Positions 29,724 to 40,714 of a DNA stretch of 64,000 nt are shown here, one piece after another. This stretch comes from Camellia lanceoleosa. Its lineage: Eukaryota; Streptophyta; Magnoliopsida; Ericales; Theaceae. The position numbers were made by a program, and so were the translations under genes. The stretch lies in the NCBI GenBank assembly GCA_025200525.1, contig CM045763.1:84534131-84598130 (forward strand). Direction: 5' to 3'. The first letter of the stretch is position 1; every line of letters starts with the position of its first letter. The notes under the pieces are model-generated. The model searched no databases and was not told where the DNA came from. It saw nothing but the letters and a program-made list of their open reading frames with translations.

Positions 29724-30148
29724 ATGCAGACCATCCAAAACATTGAACTTTGGGGGAAATGGCCTATCAGCAAGCTCCAGCAGTATTGGAGATGCTGAAA
29801 TCAAGAGGTTTGAAAGCCTTGTCACCTCCAAAGACATTCAAATAGTTCTCTTCTGAAAATCATATGCAGCCCTATAACAAGCACAAGGATAGAAAGCAAG
29901 AAGCTAACTAACAACACTGTCATCAAACAAAAATCCTTGGAAATCACATCAGGAAGCTATATTATTCCACTCTTAGATTTGATTTTCCTAACCTCATGAA
30001 TATAGAGCATCAAGTCAGTGGTGGACAAGCAAGAGAATCCCGAATTTGTCTTTGTCCAAAAGGCCACTTGAAGCTTCACACCATCAATAAGTTTTTCCCA
30101 GCAGATTTGTTGCTGATTGAAAATAAGATTATTTCTAGCTTTCCATAG
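29724..30148 (-). mobile_element. LINE remnants between the hAT MITE and gypsy 1
   Basis: 29724-29850 continues fragment B upstream (LADRPFPPKFNVLDG on the - strand). 29957-30148 is the C-terminal tail of another LINE copy (LWKARNNLIFNQQQ, VKLQVAFWTKTNSGF), the part that normally lies after the zinc-binding region. Its upstream half lies on the far side of gypsy 1 at 40715-41190. Confidence 0.7.
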
Positions 30149-30932
30149 TGTGCGTACCGGATTCCGCACTAGATGAAAGTGGATCGGGCTCAAGACTCAC
30201 CGATTTGGATCGAGTAGGACTCTGCCACAGAAGCACTAGAGCCGCCTGCCGGTTGGTTTGATAACCCCTCCGGTGTGGGAATTAGTGATCGGAGAAGAGA
30301 AGTATGTAAAGTGTGGGTGAAATCGGGACTGTTTAGTTACCTTCAATGTGAAGTTCTTGTTGTATGTATAGTGTTCCTTACTTGCTTCTCAAGGTGAGTT
30401 CATGAGGTAAAGGTGCTGCCAGGTGTCTTTCCAAATTTTGCTCCAGCGGGGACCACTTGGTAGTTGTCAATGATTGCCTATTCTCATTGTAAGCATGCTC
30501 ATAACTAATCACATTCCTTTTGCTCAACAACTTCCGTGATTTGTGGTATAGGGGACACCGAGGTGGCAACTTGCACATGCATGCATTCACAGATCCCACG
30601 CTTCCTTGTTAGGTTTCTCCAAATTTCGGTACCCATATACTTCGTTCGGAATGACGTGCCTCGACTCGCCCCTTTTCCGTGCTCATCTTTGTGAAGATGG
30701 GCTGGGTCATATCTGCTCGCCCACATTCTTCGTCTCCGCACTGCCCACCAAAGGTCATGGGCCGCCTTTCCATCGCAGTCGGCCCAAGTGCTTGAGGACT
30801 TGGGTGGGCTGTTGATCGTGAGAGTGGGCTCAACTGACCGTCCATGTACTTATCCGCCCAACTAGGACTTGGGCTTTATGAGATTGGGCCGCCCAAGGCT
30901 TGGACCTAACCCATTTTGCATTTAGCCCTTCA
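30149..30932 (-). repeat. gypsy 1 3' LTR
   Basis: Reads TGTGCGTACCGGATTCCGC to CCCTTCA on the + strand. Long stretches (about 30281-30420) match the other LTR almost base for base, while differences sit in C/G-rich clusters. Confidence 0.92.
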
Positions 30933-30947
30933 TTTGCCCCTAGCTCG
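30933..30947 (-). promoter_or_regulatory. gypsy 1 polypurine tract
   Basis: On the - strand, AGCTAGGGGCAAA lies directly before the 3' LTR. Gypsy 2 has AAGGGGCAAT at the same place, which links the two elements. Confidence 0.7.
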
Positions 30948-31059
30948 CGCTTAAGGTTCCCTTGGTGGAGCTATGGTTCTGCCTCCCAAGCGCCGGCCGC
31001 TTGGCTCCCTCCCGCCGCCTTGGTGACGGTTCAATCTCGACACAAGTTCCTCGTGATGC

Positions 31060-33248
31060 GTCCTTTCAAATGCCACGTGGCAATGCGCCATAGGCGGCAG
31101 AGATAATGCGTCGACTTCAGATCAAGATCGCGATTTGCATGCTAGCACGCCGACCGAGGTCATTAATGCTCGAGATATCACTTCAAATCCCTTTGATTTG
31201 ATTCTCCCATTCTCCTAGTGCATTTCAGGAAAGATAGAGATAGAGAGGAGAGAGAGAGACTCCTCCCGCCCTTCCGTGCCGATTCACCGGTGCTCGCTTC
31301 AATCTTCTTCAACGCCGATCTTGCTTTGTAAGTTTTCTTATTACTCTTCTTCTTCCTCTGTTCTAATCGCCCGTCTGCACGCTCGCTGCTTATGCGTCTA
31401 GTATCCTTACACGAATCCTCTTCTGTCCCTTTAGGTCGGGTTGAATGGGAAGTTTCGTTCTTAGTCGATACCCCAGAGGCCATGGCCATGTTCCGTTTAG
31501 ATTACAACATTCCTCATGATGTGACCTCTCTTGGCGAAGGTGGATGCCAAGCGCATGGGCACGAGGAACACCGCCGCCTTCCCTGCGCGATAGTTGAGGG
31601 AGGGGTTCGGTTCCTCGACCATTGGTGCGCCGCTTCTCCACCAAGTTCGCTTGACTCCAATGCAAGTGTCCGTGAATCTCTTTCGTCGTATGCGGTGTTT
31701 CGCTCTCAACAAAGTTAGGCTTGAATCTGGACATATGGGACATTTTGGGTTGTTACACCCTTTCTCACAATAAGGATCATAGTACGTACTACCCTGGCGT
31801 CTGCTCTGCCGATTGTCACTTGGTCACGGCCCCGCCTGATTCAGATAAACACAATGATGATTTTTGCAAGTCGGTGGAATTGGGAGTTTCATTGGGACCG
31901 AGTTCCATCGAACGGATGCCGCAGAGATGGATACCTGTGTCCGAATCTCTTTTGATGCCTTTGGTATTCCTCCCTTTATTCGAATATTGCTCGATAAGTT
32001 ACCTCCTCTTTGTAGAGTCCTCTGCTCAAATGGAGACCGAACCGAAAATGCCGAGGCCATCAAGGTCGCTTTGAGATACAAGAAAAGGTCTGGCCAGAGT
32101 TGTTGGACTACCACCTACTTATCGCTCATATGTCAAGAAAGCGAGGCTTGCCGCCGCCTCGCTAGATTCTCGACATGAGATCGACACGCCTCCTCCCTTG
32201 GTCTCAAGTCGCTGGAGGAGTCGATGCTCTTTCGAGGAGCGCCTCGCCCCCTGGGCCAGCAGGAGCGGGTCTATGGCGAAAAGGAGAGTATTGGTAGACT
32301 GAGGCCGAGGCCTTGAACCTCAAGTACTTCACGACCCTCCAGAGAAGGCCGAACCAAGAGTCTGATGGAGGTGAAGATGGAGATCGGGCTTCTGCACTTC
32401 AAGAATCGCCACGAGCCCTCGGCTTCAATTCCGAACGAGCAAAAAGAGGAGGAGGAGACTGGCAAGGCAAGGGTGGGGAAGCCCTTCAGGATTCTGTTGA
32501 GGATGAGAATTTTGAGAAGTGGGAGCCGCCGATATCTCATGAGGGCAGGCCCATTTCCACTTCAGACTCGGATGCTTTCACCAGATTTTGCTTTTGATTT
32601 GACCAAATTGTTGATGCTTGGTTGACATGGCCAGTCATAATCGGCCCCGTGATATTCCAATTTTGAAGGGGACACTTCAGATGATGACTGCTGTAAGTGT
32701 TCTCTTTTTTCTTTTTTTTTTTTTACTTCATTGTTGCACCGAGGTCTTTCTTCTTTCTAAGTTTTTGTCGTCTCTTGCAGTGTATCCAGAGGATGCATCT
32801 GTCCATCACCCGTGCTGAAGAGCTGGAAAAGGCCGCGGCCGAGGTCGCATTGAATGTGGAGAGGCCGACGATGAACCCGAATCAAAAAGGAGGGACGCCG
32901 AATCGCCGAGAGAGGCTTTTCTGAACAAGATTGTTGCCTCCGAAAAATCGGCGAAGCCGCTATTGGAACTCGTGCTCACCGAGGGAAGGTTGCCGAACCG
33001 AGGCCGTTATTGCTGTGATGGCTGCCGAGCGATCGCTACCGGAGGCCAAGCATCGCAACAAGGCCGGATGAAGCCGGGCTTACAAGGAGGAGATTCTGAT
33101 GCTGCGGGATAAGCTTTTTGTAAGGGGCTGGACAAGTGCTTTGGTCGCGGCGACGGTTCCTGAAGGCTCTTCCCTGTATGCAGATATCCCCGTTCCATCG
33201 AGGCCTGTGGGTTCGAAGATTGTTTCTACTCCTGTTGTTCTATCGTAA
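31060..33248 (+). pseudogene. gypsy 1 antisense ORF module (coiled-coil protein)
   Basis: This runs opposite to gag-pol. It starts with CACGTGGCA, a GA/CT-rich leader and a GTAAGT donor at 31329. Coding pieces on the + strand then follow in shifting frames: PEAMAMFRLDYNIPHDV (about 31470-31520), a Glu/Lys-rich stretch, and a coiled-coil-like segment (ITRAEELEKAAAEVALNVE, near 32804-32862). The end is DKLFVRGWTSALVAATVPEG to a TAA at 33246-33248. The layout matches the antisense extra ORF of Tat-lineage elements, and proteins of this sort are often annotated as putative gypsy-type transposon (PF04195); in this copy the match is weak. Broken here by several shifts and stops; function unknown. 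Confidence 0.6.
31074..31082 (+). promoter_or_regulatory. G-box/ABRE-type motif upstream of the antisense ORF
   Basis: CACGTGGCA, about 250 bases before the GTAAGT donor. The identical 9-mer sits at the equivalent place in gypsy 2 (52427-52435). G-boxes bind bZIP and bHLH factors. Confidence 0.5.
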
Positions 33249-34004
33249 CCGCATAATGTTTCTCCGTATGAAGTTGCAAGCAAAACACGAGCATGAATGT
33301 TGCCATCAAACGGTGGATCTCAAGGGGTTCGCACTCGAGACCGGCCGTGGAGATGTGGTTAAGGTGGCTCCTACTTCTGAAGTTGGAGCTTCTCTACTTT
33401 TCCTCCCGCAGATGGCTGGACCAGATTCTCAAATTGCTCTGAGTTACCCATTGTTGATGAAGTTTGATGAAGATTGATGAAGATTGATGTCACCCCAAAT
33501 TTGAACCTTTTTTTTTTCTCGCTTCAAGACAATTTCTTTCTTTTTGTTTTGTTTTGATGTTGCTTGGTTGCGGGCCTTCATGCCCTTTGTTGGATGGTAC
33601 AATTTTCCCTTTGTTTTTGAACTTGCAACTTGATATTGATGCTTGTTTGAACATTTCTCATGTCGCTTGCCCCTACGAGCATTGTTGGGACCTCGTAGAA
33701 TAGATGCTCGATGCAGTTCTCAGGTTGCTTTTAATGGATGTTCTGCTTGATTCTATGTTGCTTGCCCCTCGCCGAGCAATCGTTAGCCTCGGGGCGAACT
33801 AGTGATCGGCGTGGCTAACGGTCTCACTTAGGTCCGTGTTGGTTTTGTAAGAAAACAATTGTTTGCCCCCACCGAGCTAAGTGAGATCGAAATTATTGAG
33901 TCTGTTTCAACTCGCTCGCTTGAATCAGATCTTGAAGTGTTGATATCGCCGATACTTAAGAAGTTCTCAGATGCAAAGGTGTTTGCTCAAGATATGCCAG
34001 TATA

Positions 34005-34405
34005 ATTTTCATCAAGTAATGCCACTTGGCTGGAAAATTTAATTAAGATGCATTAGTGTGGTGTCCACCAAGCAATGCCACTTGGCTAAATAGAGAAGTT
34101 TACTTAAGATATATTAGTGCGGTTTCCACCAAGCAATGCCACTTGGCTAATTTCCAATTCAGTTGCCAAACATTTTCCACCAAGCTATACCACTTGGCAT
34201 GTTTGAGTGCTAACCAAATTTAAATTCCGTTCAGTCGTTCTGAAGCTGAGCCATTTGGGTTAAATCCAAAGTTAATTCCGCTTGATAAACATCAAAGCTA
34301 ATTCCGCTTGGTTAAGACCAAAGCTAATTCCGCTTGGTAAAGACCAAAGCTAATTCCGCTTTGGTAAAGACCAAAGCTAATTCCGTTTGGTAAAGACCAA
34401 AGCTA
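34005..34405. repeat. gypsy 1 tandem-repeat tract
   Basis: Two arrays. About 34009-34200: units of 55-60 bases around CACCAAGCAATGCCACTTGG, about four copies. About 34265-34405: about six units of 27-29 bases around CCAAAGCTAATTCCGCTTGG. Tandem repeats between pol and the 3' LTR are known for Tat-lineage elements. Confidence 0.88.
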
Positions 34406-34558
34406 GTTACATAGATTGTATAACCGAGAAGAGTGGGAAAACATTTGTATTGATAGCGAATAAATGCCTTTACATCCCGATAAAGAAGTTATGTAATCGA
34501 TTCTCGATAATACTTCTTGAGGTTTGCTACATTCCAAGGTCGAGGTATTGCTCGCTGC

Positions 34559-35860
34559 TCAAATCTTCCAGTAGTAAGCTCCATTTCCCATCATGGTCAG
34601 TGATTTTGTAGGGACCCTCCCGATTCGCCCAAGTTTGCCTTCGCCAGCAATCTGCTTATGATCCATGACCTTCCTCAAAACCAATTCTCCGGTATGAATT
34701 GCCTTGGAAAAACTTTTTGGTTGAAATTTGGATGAGCTGCTGTCGATATGCTTCAAGCCCGATCGGTCAGCGCTTCTCCGCCTTCCGCCATATCCGATTT
34801 CAGCGATGGCTTCTCACATCGAGCTTTCAAATAATTCAGATCAAGAGTTGGGAGACCTACTTCAAGTGGGATGATGGCCTCCATTCCATAGGTTAAGGAG
34901 TAAGGTGTTTCTCCAGGTCAGAGTTCGGTAGGCCCATAGTACATGTGGTAACTCTTCACCCACTTTCCTTTGGCGTGCTCAAGCCGCTTTTTACTCCATT
35001 GATGATGGTTTTGTTCGATGCTTCGCCGACCATTGCTCTGTGGATATCCCGAGAGGAGTTCCTATATTCAATTCCGAGGTCGCATGCACTTCAAGACCTT
35101 TCCATCAAACTGAGTCCCGTTGTCCGCAATCAAGACAGCGGGATGCAAACGCATACTACCACGTTCCTCAAGACAAATCGCTTTGTGTCTGCCTCCTTGA
35201 TATTTGCCAATGCCTCAACTTCGATCCACTTGGAGAAATAGTCGGTTGCAGCAATGAAGAATCGCCTGTTCCCAGTGCCTCGCGCCAATGGTCCAACAAT
35301 ATCCAGACCCCATTGCGCAAAGGGCCATGGGCTGGTGAGTGGAGTGAGGGTTTTGGCTGGCTGATGAATGAGTGGAGCAAACCTCTGACATTTGTCGCAT
35401 CGTTGCACATACTGCTGTGCGTCTTGCTGCATTCGTGGCCACCAGTACCCGTGTGTTAAGGCTCGGTGTGCCAGTGACCTTCCGCCAACGTGGCACCCAC
35501 AAATCCCATCGTGAATTTCATAGAGAACATTCTCAACGAGATTCGGATGCACACATAGGAGGTAGGGGCCGAGGTAGGAACGCCAGAAAAGCTTCCCAGA
35601 CGGTGAGACGCAAAAACGAGCCGATTTATGTCCGATCTTGTTGGCTTCCTTTTGTCTTCGGGAGTTGACCAGATTTCAAGAAGACCATTATTGGATCCAT
35701 CCAGCTCGGCCCTAAGTTGTTCCAGAGGACCGGAGATGCAATACTTGGTTCTGGTATGAACTCAACCCAAACTCTTCTGGCATCCTTTGTGTCTATTGAC
35801 GAGCCTAGGCACGCCAGAGCGCTCGTGGCTATTTTTGTCCCGACCGATGCGCCCACTCGT
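34559..35860 (-). pseudogene. gypsy 1 integrase (broken)
   Basis: HPNLVENVLYEIHDGICGCH, then ALTHGYWWPRMQQDA and VQRCDKCQRFAP form the HHCC zinc finger. [18 protein letters not shown] holds the first catalytic Asp, and DYFSKWIEVEALANIKEADT follows (35552-35130). The C-terminal part is at 34756-34559 (ELVLRKVMDHKQIAGEGKLG). Frame changes separate the pieces. Acts in the nucleus to insert element DNA when intact. Confidence 0.85.
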
Positions 35861-35999
35861 ATGGATTGAAATTTCTGAAAGGTGTCTCGGCCTTGCTCAA
35901 GACATAGTCATTCTTTTCGCCCCGAAGTTTCATAGACCGGAAAAGTCGGGTTTACTACTAGTCGTGAATCATCGAAAACAAGAAGTCGCTTCAAGATCG

Positions 36000-36700
36000 G
36001 TGTGTTCATCCCGCAGTCGCTAACAACGCTTCAGATTCGCCTCGTTGTTCAAGCTTTCCACCAAGCTCGAGAGCCTGCTCCCAGATAAATCCTTCCGAGA
36101 AATAAGGACTACTCCCGCCCCGAGCCTCGGTTATTGGACGAACCATCGACGAGTTGCCGATGTTTCCAATAAAGAGTTTCCATGCTTCCGGTTACTGGTT
36201 TTTCCTGTTCGCTGCGTGGCACCTGTGCCGAGCTAAGGTTCCTCGTTCAGATCTGGGCGGAGTGAATTTCGCGACGAAGTCTGCGCCAAGACACAGGCCT
36301 TGATTGCCGTCGTGGTCGATACCTAATGTCAACTCACCAAGCTCTACCGCCCACTTCATTGCTCGCCAGAGAAATCGGCTCGCTAAATACGCACTGAGGG
36401 GAATTCGTGAGGACATTAATGGTGTGCCCTTGGAAGTAATGTTGCAACTTTCTTGAGGCTATAAGCAAGATAAGCCAACTTCTCTAATGGTAGGTACCGT
36501 GTCTCGGCCTAGTAGAGTCTTGCCGACGTAATACAATCGGTCTTTGCTCCTTATCAATTTCCAGATCAATCATCGGCCACGGCGTGATCTCGACACCGCT
36601 AGATAGAGATATAGCTCCTCTCCGCCCGAGTGGATAATAGTGGGGTGTCTTGAGGTATCTTTTGAGATTCTTTGCTTCAAGACATTCACTCGCTCCATTC
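36000..36700 (-). pseudogene. gypsy 1 RNase H region (degenerate)
   Basis: Between RT and integrase on the - strand. 36700-36484 includes LYLSSGVE-like and EQRPIV pieces normally found at the RT-RNase H junction. 36416-36192 contains MKWAVELGELTLGIDHDG and LGADFVAKFTPP, the RNase H family pattern of Tat elements. Several shifts; catalytic residues cannot all be placed. Confidence 0.6.
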
Positions 36701-36738
36701 AAATGTCGCTTTTTTCCTTAAAAGTCGGAAGAAGGGTT

Positions 36739-37607
36739 TCATCCGATCCGAGGATTTGCCGATAAACCGTTCAAAGGTACCGCCATCCCGCTTAGTTTCT
36801 GCAGCTTCTTTAGACTTTGTTGGCACTTCGAGGTTCTCAGATGGCTCGATTTGATCCGGATTCGCCGATTCTCTACGAGTGACCATGTATCCCAAGAACT
36901 TCCTGTTCCCACCAAGGCGCACTTCGAGGCGTTGAGGCGGTGGGCTTTCAAGATCTTGAATACTTCTCTCAAGTCTGTGAGGTGGCTCAGAGCGAACTTG
37001 CTTTTTACCACCATATCGCCTATATAGGCTTCCATGGTCTTACCCAATTGATCTCGAACATCCGAAAGTGATCATTCGCCGGTAGGTCGCCCGGCGTTCT
37101 TGAGGCCGAACGGCATTACCCTATAGCAAGAAGTCCTCTTGGAGTGATGAATCCGTCTTTTCTCGATCCGCCGAATAAAGGGTATTTGGTGATAACCGCT
37201 ATAGGCATCCGTAAAACTCATGCGCCATGCCCCATTGTTGAGTCTACTAGCCGATCAATGCGAGGCAAATGAAAACTATCTTTAGGGCATGCTTTGTTCA
37301 AGCAGTGAAATCGACGCAAACTCTCCATTTTCCGCTTCTTCTTGACTACAATCAGATTGGACAACCATCTGGCATCAGATTCTCGATTGCACCTGAGGCC
37401 AAAAGTTTTTTGACTTCGGCGATCACTGCTTCGGTGTGCTCGACTGAGGATCTCCGACTTTTCTGTACGATGGGCCGAGCCGTAGGGTTGATGTTGAGCT
37501 TGTGGCACGCAAATCCTGGGTCCAACCCCGGAGTATCATATGCTGACCACGCGAATACCTCCATATTTTCCTCGCTAGCCCAAAGAATGAAGTTTCTCAT
37601 CGCTTAG
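36739..37607 (-). pseudogene. gypsy 1 reverse transcriptase (broken, active site changed)
   Basis: NMEVFAWSAYDTPGLDP and HKLNINPTARPIVQKSRR (about 37560-37450) precede RT. SNLIVVKKKRKMES and [20 protein letters not shown] follow in a shifted frame (about 37370-37250). The catalytic box reads AYIGDMVVKS at about 37040-37008, so one of the paired Asp residues is Gly. NASKCALVG is the end of the thumb region. Shifted frames plus the lost Asp mean no RT activity. Confidence 0.85.
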
Positions 37608-37943
37608 CGAGGTACCAATAAGGAAGTACTTCTCAGGATCGGCTTCTCCTATTAGGACTTTCTCCAAATCCTCCACCATCTTTTCCTCGGGAGTCCCTCC
37701 TACATCTTCCAAGACTGGTTGTTCGCCACTTCCACTGTCTGTACCCGGTTGCAGAGTTGCTTTGTTTTTAACGCCGCCATGAAGCGGTTGTTTGACGCAA
37801 CTTGGTCCTCGAGATTCGCTTACTCCGTGTTCCGTAGGAAAACGAATGAGCCGGGTGATAGGTTGAGGGACCGCTTCATGCGATGAATCCATGGGCGCCA
37901 AGTATGGCGTTATAAGGGGATGGTGTGTTAACAACCAAGAATT

Positions 37944-38423
37944 CTATCTGGAGGGTTTTGGTTCCTCACGACATCGGGCAACACTATGCGGCCGAGCGGC
38001 CACTCCGGCTGTGAATTGAAACCGACCAACGGATCGCATTGGGTGAGATGTCGCCGAGAGGCCAAGCTTTCTGAACAAATCATAATACAAGATGTTCACA
38101 GACCGCCTCGATCTACTAGGACTCGCTTTCAAATCAAATCGCTTCCCAATCCCAACAGTTATGATCAATGCATCGGTGTGTGGGTGCTGTATGCTTTCTA
38201 GATCTTTGCTAGTAAATGAGACAGTACATAGGGAGGATTTTGGTACAGTACGTACCTTTTTCGATGCCGGCTCCACTGACATGATTTGCTGAATTTGGGC
38301 AGCCTTTGCGATCTCTTCTTTCAGTGTTTCCTCGGATTCCGGAGCCGCTGTTCCATGGATCACATTTATTATCAGCCTGGGTGGATGCTCCACATTTACT
38401 TCTGGAAGTGGGTTCCCGCTCAC
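37944..38423 (-). pseudogene. gypsy 1 protease region
   Basis: IINVIHGTAAPESEETLKEE, VSFTSKDLESIQHPHTDALI and NILYYDLFRKLGL are the landmarks of the Tat aspartic protease domain. Near 38110 the Asp-containing LVDRGG stretch is in a different frame from the flanks, so the active site is split by a shift. Confidence 0.75.
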
Positions 38424-38499
38424 GCCTCTTTGCCCTGATCTATATATTCCCTCAGGTGCCCACCTGCCACCAGGTCCTCCAACTGTTGCTCTAGTGCTC

Positions 38500-39450
38500 T
38501 ACGCTCGAGTCATGTGTCCTCTGTCTTGATGGTAGGTGCACTGAGCTTCGATTACCGAAATGGATCTCCCATCATTTTCGCGCCAAACAAAGAAGGGCTC
38601 TCTTGATCTTCTCAGATTCTAGATTGGCTCTTTGAACATGGTCACAATAGCTTCATGTGATTTAGCCTTATCGACCATTCACCGCAATCCTCGGTGTTCT
38701 CCTCGTCCGCTTTTCTTCTTCTGCCGCTCCGCCGATACTACCTCAATGGGAATCGATCGTTCTCCTCGCGAAAGCATATCGCTTCAATCTGGCGCCAAGA
38801 AATCTTTCAGAGTTGTGGCGGACGCTTAGTGAGTGATTGTCTTAACTTACTTTCCTGGACGCAAAACCATGTTTGAAGGACATGATGACCATTTGTTCGC
38901 CGCACACATTTTCTTCCAGATCGTTATATTCTTCCCAATATCTCCTAGCATAATCAAGAAGTTGTTTCTCCTGCTCCTTCCCCGAGGCCGAATAAAGGTG
39001 TCCGGTTCTTTTGGGATCTTAGTATTGGAAACAAACCTGGCTAAGAACTCTTCGGAGAGCTGCTTCCAGCTATGAATTGATCCAGCGGGGAGTCGATCGA
39101 ACCATCGGAGTCCGGTTTCTCCCAAGCTGGACGGGAAGACTTTGCACATCAGTGCCTCATCTCGCCCAGAGGGACATCATCTGTCTCGAAATGACTGATA
39201 TGCGTGAGAGGATCCGACTTCCCATCGTAGGAAGTGAACTTCGGTGGAGTAAACTTCTTTGGGGGTCTCATGGTTTCTATCTCTGAAGAAAACGGCGAAG
39301 AGACAAGTCTATCCAGCGCTCGATGTTCTCTCTGGTGGACAGTACGGTCCAAATGATCCCGATGTTGTTCGTTCCGTCTATTTCCGATCAGCCAAGTACG
39401 AAGGTCCTGAGGAGGGTATTCGCTTTCTCGACTACCCGTCTTCATCTCTT
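38500..39450 (-). pseudogene. gypsy 1 gag (broken)
   Basis: KFTPPKFTSYDGKSDPLTHI (about 39260) and VFPSSLGETGLRWFDRLPAG with SWKQLSEEFLARF (about 39140-39030) are retrotransposon gag landmarks. They are in two frames that meet near 39149. The downstream part is poorly kept. Confidence 0.8.
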
Positions 39451-39904
39451 GGCCCTCCTACGGCGCGTGACCCACGGTGTGACTACTCGCCTCGCCCGAG
39501 TTGGGATTGGTTGGCTTTGTTGTCGGAATCATTCCCCGGGAGTTTTTACCGTAATTCCCTAGATGAGCTCTTTTGTTGCAAACGGGAGGGCTCTCATGCC
39601 TCTTCTCTCGGGTCACCCAACACCCTCTTTAGTTGAGCCTTCAATTCTCAGATTCCATTCCCATGGAATCTATAATTCGATCTCTATAATCTTTCTCCGT
39701 ATGAAATGATGAGAAGAACCTCCGACGAAGGGTAATCGATGTTAAGCGACTCGGGGTTCGATTATTGTTTCAGCTTGCTCTCCGTAACTGCTGGAGTGCC
39801 AAACCTTTTTCCTTCGCTTTTTCCGCTGGGAGTATGTGATGAAGGCGTAACGCCTTCAATCCCCATTGTCAAATCAATACAGAGCTTAGAGATGAAAAGA
39901 TGAT

Positions 39905-39921
39905 CCCCGTCCACCGCACCA
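39905..39921 (-). promoter_or_regulatory. gypsy 1 primer binding site
   Basis: On the - strand, TGGTGCGGTGGACGGGG begins two bases after the 5' LTR. It opens TGG, the complement of a tRNA CCA end. Confidence 0.75.
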
Positions 39922-39923
39922 AT

Positions 39924-40709
39924 TGTGCGTCCCGGATTCCGCCCTAGATGAAAGTGGATCGGGCTCCGACTCACCGGATTTGGATCGGACTCTGCCACAG
40001 AAGCACCGTTAGAGCCGCCTACCGGGTTGGCGGATAACCCTCCGGTGTGGGAATTAGTGATCGGAGAAGAGAAGTATGTAAAGTGTGGGTGAAATCAGAT
40101 CATTTAGTTACCTTCAATGTGAAGTTCTTGTTGTATGTATAGTGTTCCTTACTTGCTTCTCAAGGTGAGTTCATGAGGTAAAGGTCTTGCCAGTGTCTTT
40201 CCAAATTTTGCTCCAAAGTGGGACCACTTGGTAGTTGTCAATGATTGCCTATTCTCATTGTAAGCATGCTCATAACTAATCACATTCCTTTTGCTCAACA
40301 ACTTCCGTGATTTGTGGTATAGGGACACGGTACCGAGGTGGCAACCGCACATGCATGCATTCACAGATCCCACGTTTCCTTGTTAGGTTTCTCCAGCTCG
40401 GGACCCATTTACTTCGCTTCGGAAATGACGTGCCTCGACTCGGCCCTTTCCAGGCTCATACTGTGAAGATGGGCTGGTCGCTATCCTGCTCGCCCACATT
40501 CTCTGCCCCTGACTCGGCCCATCGATCAGCGGTTGGCCTTTCCACTGCAGGTCGGGCCCAAGTGCTTGAGGACTTGGGTGGGCTGTTGATCGTGAGAGTG
40601 GGCTCAACTGATCTGTCCATGTACTTATCCGCCCAACTAGGACTTGGGCTTTATGAGATTGGGCCGGCCCAAGGCTTGGACCTAACCCATTTTGCATTTA
40701 GCCCCTTCA
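39924..40709 (-). repeat. gypsy 1 5' LTR
   Basis: TGTGCGTCCCGGATTCCGC to CCCCTTCA on the + strand, paired with 30149-30932. Confidence 0.92.
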
Positions 40710-40714
40710 CATAG

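Larger units (their letters stand above)
30149..40709 (-). mobile_element. Ty3/gypsy retrotransposon 1 (Tat-like), 10.6 kb
   Basis: LTRs at 39924-40709 (5') and 30149-30932 (3') with TG..CA ends. Flanking duplication CATAG is perfect (30144-30148, 40710-40714). On the - strand the order is PBS, gag, protease, RT, RNase H, integrase, the gypsy order. Between integrase and the 3' LTR lie a tandem-repeat tract and an ORF module on the opposite strand. RT and integrase motifs (PKDSFHLPRID, YFSKWIEVEALANI) and the antisense ORF fit the plant Tat lineage. Frames are broken many times. Inserted into a LINE. Confidence 0.92.

Noticed and set aside
30600..30930. Open frames on both strands within the gypsy 1 LTR
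   Set aside because: The same segment exists in the other LTR with indels that break them; no conserved coding.
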